Source of the DNA: Alphaproteobacteria bacterium
Lineage (GTDB): Bacteria > Pseudomonadota > Alphaproteobacteria > Puniceispirillales > UBA1172
DNA length: 8,388 nt
Assembly: GCA_021296375.1 (NCBI GenBank)
Contig: JAGWAQ010000064.1
Location: 1 to 8,388, forward strand
Reading direction: 5' to 3'
Below are positions 5,396-8,388 of the stretch, piece by piece (the first letter of the stretch is position 1; the number at the start of each line of letters is the position of its first letter). Below the pieces are notes generated by a model. It saw only the letters and a list, made by a program, of their open reading frames with translations, did no database searches and was not told the origin of the DNA. The translations under genes were made by a program, and so were the position numbers.

Positions 5396-6256
5396 ATGAC
5401 CATGACTGATCTAGAAAACACCATCAACGCCGCCTGGGATGACCGTGATAACGTCAACCTCAACACCACCGGCGAAATTCGTGAAGCGGTGATGGATGCG
5501 CTTGACGCCCTCGACAGCGGCAAGGCGCGGGTGGCGGAACAACGCGGGGTCGGGGATTGGGTCGTCAACCAGTGGCTGAAAAAGGCCGTGCTGTTGTCCT
5601 TCCGCCTGAACGACATGGTGGCGATCCCCGGCGGCGGCACTTACCCTGGCGTCGGCGAGTCCACCTGGTGGGATAAAGTGCCGTCAAAATTCTCCGGCTG
5701 GGATGACGCCCGTTTCCGTGACGCCGGGTTCCGGGCGGTGCCGGGCTGTGTTGTCCGCAAATCAGCCTATGTTGCCCCGGGCGTGGTGATCATGCCGGGC
5801 TTTATCAACCTCGGCGCCTATGTCGACAGCGGCACGATGGTGGATACATGGGCCACCGTCGGGTCTTGCGCCCAGATCGGCAAGAACGTCCACCTGTCAG
5901 GTGGCGCCGGTATTGGCGGCGTGCTGGAGCCTCTTCAGGCAGGGCCTGTCATCATCGAAGACAACGCCTTTATCGGCGCCCGTTCCGAAGTGGTGGAAGG
6001 TGTTGTGGTGGAAGAAGGCGCGGTGCTGTCCATGGGGGTTTTCATCGGCGCGTCAACCAAGATCATCAATCGCGAAACCGGCGAGATTCACATCGGCCGT
6101 GTGCCGGCGTATTCGGTCGTCGTGCCCGGCTCCATGCCCGGCAAGCCGCTGCCTGACGGCACCCCGGGGCCGCATCTGTCCTGCGCTGTTATCATCAAGC
6201 AGGTGGATGAACGGACGCGCTCCAAAACCTCGATCAACGATCTGCTGCGGGACTGA
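5396..6256 (+). CDS. dapD: 2,3,4,5-tetrahydropyridine-2,6-dicarboxylate N-succinyltransferase
   Basis: This enzyme transfers succinyl from succinyl-CoA to tetrahydrodipicolinate, opening the succinylase branch to meso-diaminopimelate and lysine. The protein has 286 residues, slightly longer than the E. coli enzyme (274). After a helical N-terminal domain with WLKKAVLLSFRLND (60-73), a left-handed beta-helix of hexapeptide repeats runs from about 120 to 245. It includes MVDTWATVGSCAQIGKNVHL (148-167), GGVLEPLQA (174-182), IIEDNAFIGARSEVVEG (186-202) and RVPAYSVVVPG (235-245). The extra length relative to E. coli appears as glycine-rich loops near 77-92 and 245-260. GAGGA at 5384-5388 lies 7 bases before the chosen ATG. 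A second in-frame ATG at 5402 is less well spaced. dapE follows after 5 bases. Confidence 0.98.
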   Translation: MTMTDLENTINAAWDDRDNVNLNTTGEIREAVMDALDALDSGKARVAEQRGVGDWVVNQWLKKAVLLSFRLNDMVAIPGGGTYPGVGESTWWDKVPSKFSGWDDARFRDAGFRAVPGCVVRKSAYVAPGVVIMPGFINLGAYVDSGTMVDTWATVGSCAQIGKNVHLSGGAGIGGVLEPLQAGPVIIEDNAFIGARSEVVEGVVVEEGAVLSMGVFIGASTKIINRETGEIHIGRVPAYSVVVPGSMPGKPLPDGTPGPHLSCAVIIKQVDERTRSKTSINDLLRD

Positions 6257-6261
6257 TATTC

Positions 6262-7437
6262 ATGCCCGCGCTCACCCCATCACAGGAACTGACCCGTGAT
6301 CTGATCCGCTGCCCGTCGGTGACGCCAGCGGAAGGGGGAGCGCTTGACCTGCTCGAAGAGCGGCTGACCGCCGCCGGATTCACCTGCCATCGCCTGCCGT
6401 TTGGTGACGGCGACGCGCGGATCGACAACCTGTTTGCGATTTATGGCAGCGGCGGGCGTCATTTCTGCTTTGCTGGCCATACCGATGTTGTGCCTGCCGG
6501 GGATCACGCCGACTGGCGCCATGACCCGTTTGGCGGCGAGGTCGAGGATGGGGTGATGTATGGGCGCGGTGCGGTGGATATGAAAGGCGCGATTGGCGCT
6601 TTCACCACCAGCGCGATCAACTGGATCACGCAACAGGCGGAGTTTAACGAAGGCCGCGTCAGCCTGCTCATCACCGGAGACGAGGAAGGCGACGCTATTC
6701 ATGGCACCAGGCCGGTGCTGGCCTGGCTTGACGACAACGGGCTGATGCCAGACGCCTTTCTGGTGGGCGAGCCGACCAACCCTGACGCCATGGGTGATGT
6801 CATCAAGAACGGCCGCCGCGGCTCGCTGTCCTGTGAATTGACGGTCGACGGGGCGCAGGGCCATGCCGCCTATCCCCACCGGTCCGACAATCCCCTGCCG
6901 CGACTGATGGCGATGCTGGCGCCATTGGCGACGGTTGAGATCGATGACGGCAATGCCCATTTCGACCCCAGCACCGCCGCCATTACCAGCATTGATACCG
7001 GCAACCCTGCCCGCAATGTCACGCCGGCGCGGGCAACGGCGAAATTCAACATCCGGTATTCATCAGACCATTCCGCCGACAGCCTGAAGACCTGGCTGAC
7101 GGATCACTTCAATTCCTGCGGCGGGCAGTGGTCGGCGCAATGGTTTGCCAGTGCCGACCCGTTCATCACCACCCCCGGCGATTACACTGATCTGGTGGCG
7201 TCGGCGGTCAAGGACGTGACGGGCAAGACCCCGCAATTGTCGACATCTGGCGGCACGTCTGACGCGCGCTTCATCGCGCCTTATGCCGATGTTGTGGAAT
7301 TTGGCCTTGTCGGCCAGACCATGCATCAGGTCGATGAACGCACCGCGCTTGCCGATCTTGACACGTTGAGCGACATTTACCACGCGGTGCTGACACGGTT
7401 TTTCAGCGCTGTTTCCACATCATCCAGCAATGTATAA
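6262..7437 (+). CDS. dapE: Succinyl-diaminopimelate desuccinylase
   Basis: This is a di-zinc M20-family amidohydrolase of 391 residues that removes succinate from N-succinyl-LL-2,6-diaminopimelate, two steps after DapD. The metal and catalytic residues are intact. GHTDVVPAGD (72-81) holds H73 and D75, and GRGAVDMKG (101-109) the bridging D106. TGDEEGDA (138-145) has the general base E141 and ligand E142. GEPT (169-172) carries E170, and MHQVDE (354-359) has H355. They align with the H. influenzae enzyme in order and spacing. The dimerisation (lid) domain is about 182-292, with GRRGS at 184-188 and GHAAYPHRSDNP at 200-211. STSGGTSDARF (327-337) is the typical active-site loop. No clear ribosome binding site lies in the 5-base gap, so coupling to dapD is likely. 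A Ser-rich tail ends the protein. Confidence 0.98.
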   Translation: MPALTPSQELTRDLIRCPSVTPAEGGALDLLEERLTAAGFTCHRLPFGDGDARIDNLFAIYGSGGRHFCFAGHTDVVPAGDHADWRHDPFGGEVEDGVMYGRGAVDMKGAIGAFTTSAINWITQQAEFNEGRVSLLITGDEEGDAIHGTRPVLAWLDDNGLMPDAFLVGEPTNPDAMGDVIKNGRRGSLSCELTVDGAQGHAAYPHRSDNPLPRLMAMLAPLATVEIDDGNAHFDPSTAAITSIDTGNPARNVTPARATAKFNIRYSSDHSADSLKTWLTDHFNSCGGQWSAQWFASADPFITTPGDYTDLVASAVKDVTGKTPQLSTSGGTSDARFIAPYADVVEFGLVGQTMHQVDERTALADLDTLSDIYHAVLTRFFSAVSTSSSNV

Positions 7438-7446
7438 GGGGCGGGC

Positions 7447-8019
7447 ATGATTTCCGGACCTCCTGGTTTTTCCGCGATCCTGAATGGCATCACCTACGGG
7501 TTTGAACTGGCCTTGCGCAAGGTCGACCCCAATGACGCCAGCATCCACCCCAACGGGCCGGTGGCGATCAATCAGGCGATCTGGTTCCGCTTCATGATCA
7601 CGGTCTTGAACGGCTCGCTTGTCATGGGATTCACCAGTGTTTCCAGCGTCATGATGTTCGTGATGGTTGTCCTGATCGATACCCTCGCCTACCCGGTGGT
7701 CAGCCACGCCATCCTGTTTCAGAACGGCATGGGGGCGCGGTTCCCGAGCTTCATCACCTCCTACACATGGGTGGGCAACCTGCGGGTGCTGCTGGTCATG
7801 ACCTTAACCTTGCTGAGTTCATTTCTCGGCACCCCGCAACTGCAGATCATGCTGTTGCCGATCGGGTTATGGATGATCTGGGCGTCATGGTCGGTGGCGA
7901 CATTATCGCTTCAGCGTGGCGGGCTGGCGGGAGCGGGCATGGTGGTGTTGAGCATGCTGCTTGAGGTCATCATCCTGATGGCCATGCTGGTGTTCATCAA
8001 TCCCGAGATGATGTCCTGA
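7447..8019 (+). CDS. Uncharacterised multi-pass membrane protein
   Basis: I do not recognise this 190-residue protein. It has a short N-terminal segment with an amphipathic stretch (ILNGITYGFELALRKVDPND, 11-30). About five hydrophobic segments follow, near 45-62, 66-90, 110-128, 132-153 and 162-184, which predicts an integral inner-membrane protein with little outside the bilayer. There is no signal peptide, no cysteine, no catalytic motif and no transporter signature that I can see. It is rich in Met and small residues. It begins 9 bases after dapE with a purine-rich GGGGCGGG just upstream of the ATG, so it is probably the last gene of the argB-dapE unit. Its codon use looks like that of its neighbours, which argues for a real gene. 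Location beside dapE and truA is the only hint to function. Confidence 0.85.
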   Translation: MISGPPGFSAILNGITYGFELALRKVDPNDASIHPNGPVAINQAIWFRFMITVLNGSLVMGFTSVSSVMMFVMVVLIDTLAYPVVSHAILFQNGMGARFPSFITSYTWVGNLRVLLVMTLTLLSSFLGTPQLQIMLLPIGLWMIWASWSVATLSLQRGGLAGAGMVVLSMLLEVIILMAMLVFINPEMMS

Positions 8020-8029
8020 TCAACTGATC

Positions 8030-8388
8030 TCAAGCTTGTCCTGAGGGGAGCTGGTCTTTCGGGTAATCGACCCGCGTCAGGTAAAGCCCTTCGGCGGGGG
8101 CGGTTGGCCCGGCGGCGGCACGCGCTCTGGCCTCAAGCGCTGCGGTGACATCATCCGCCGTCCATTTGCCCTTGCCCACCTGGACAAGCGTGCCGGTGAT
8201 GTTCCTGATCTGGTGATGAAGAAATGATCGCGCTTCGGCGATCAGGGAGATATGGCCGTCGCCCTCATCTTCAAACCTCAAGGTTTCCATCGTCCGCACC
8301 GGCGACTGTGACTGGCATTGCCCGGCGCGAAAAGACGTGAAGTCATGGGTCCCGAGCAACCGTTCCGCCGCCTTTTGCATCGCCGCCA
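8030..8388 (-). CDS. truA: tRNA pseudouridine(38-40) synthase, C-terminal part
   Basis: This is the 3' part of truA, running off the right edge of the window on the - strand. About 119 C-terminal codons are visible. TruA converts uridines 38-40 of the tRNA anticodon stem to pseudouridine. The conserved C-terminal features are clear: LLGTHDFTSFRA, SPVRTMETL, the family signature ARSFLHHQIRNITGTLVQVG, a GKW segment, and GPTAPAEGLYLTRVDYP close to the end. The methionine at 8378-8380 is internal, because the frame continues upstream through two alanine codons to the window edge. The catalytic aspartate and the start codon lie outside the window. It is convergent with the membrane protein gene, with 10 bases between the stop codons. 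Confidence 0.96.
   Translation of the reverse strand, partial: AAMQKAAERLLGTHDFTSFRAGQCQSQSPVRTMETLRFEDEGDGHISLIAEARSFLHHQIRNITGTLVQVGKGKWTADDVTAALEARARAAAGPTAPAEGLYLTRVDYPKDQLPSGQA

Noticed and set aside
8005..8031. Hairpin GAGAT...ATCTC between the convergent genes as a bidirectional terminator
   Set aside because: The stem is 5 bp with a loop of about 17 bases, and neither strand has a T-run after it.
8378..8380. Methionine codon as the start of a short - strand gene
   Set aside because: The frame stays open to the window edge, and the visible part matches only the C-terminal half of TruA, so this methionine is internal.

Overview
The window is a compact, GC-rich bacterial chromosome segment and looks like core genome from an alphaproteobacterium. 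Gene order is rpmH, rnpA, yidD, yidC, engB, argB, a HAD phosphatase, dapD, dapE, an uncharacterised membrane protein, then truA on the opposite strand. The order engB-argB-HAD-dapD-dapE-truA behind rpmH-rnpA-yidC is one I associate with Alphaproteobacteria, particularly Rhodospirillales-like lineages. The exact taxon cannot be named from the sequence. I see no mobile elements, CRISPR, tRNA or rRNA, and no gene that looks foreign.

Region 1-282 holds no gene. It carries a G-rich 11-bp tandem array (11-65) with a canonical G-quadruplex motif, a run of C-tracts (105-133), a second 11-bp tandem array built on TGCCCTTAA (129-183), and then a near-consensus sigma-70-type promoter (TTGACT, 17 bp, TATAAA; 194-222). 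A short leader with a perfect 6-bp hairpin leads into rpmH. This is the least ordinary part of the window.

Region 283-3659 is a ribosome and membrane-biogenesis cluster on the + strand: ribosomal protein L34, the RNase P protein subunit, the membrane insertion factor YidD, the YidC insertase and the ribosome-assembly GTPase EngB. Genes are tightly packed: rnpA and yidD overlap by 4 bases (ATGA), and yidC and engB are 3 bases apart. Small tandem duplications recur here, in the rnpA tail and across the yidD stop codon.

Region 3744-8019 is an amino-acid biosynthesis cluster on the + strand: argB (arginine), a HAD-family pyrimidine 5'-nucleotidase-like phosphatase, then dapD and dapE. The last two are consecutive-branch enzymes of the succinylase route to meso-diaminopimelate and lysine. 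It ends with a five-segment membrane protein that I do not recognise. An 84-base gap before argB carries a small dyad and a hairpin that would cover the argB ribosome binding site. The gaps inside the cluster are 27, 35, 5 and 9 bases, so cotranscription is likely.

The 3' part of truA (tRNA pseudouridine synthase) enters from the right edge on the - strand, and its stop codon is 10 bases from the stop of the membrane protein gene. I found no convincing intrinsic terminator anywhere in the window. Most of the window is ordinary. The best leads for something undescribed are the paired 11-bp arrays upstream of rpmH and the unrecognised membrane protein next to dapE.
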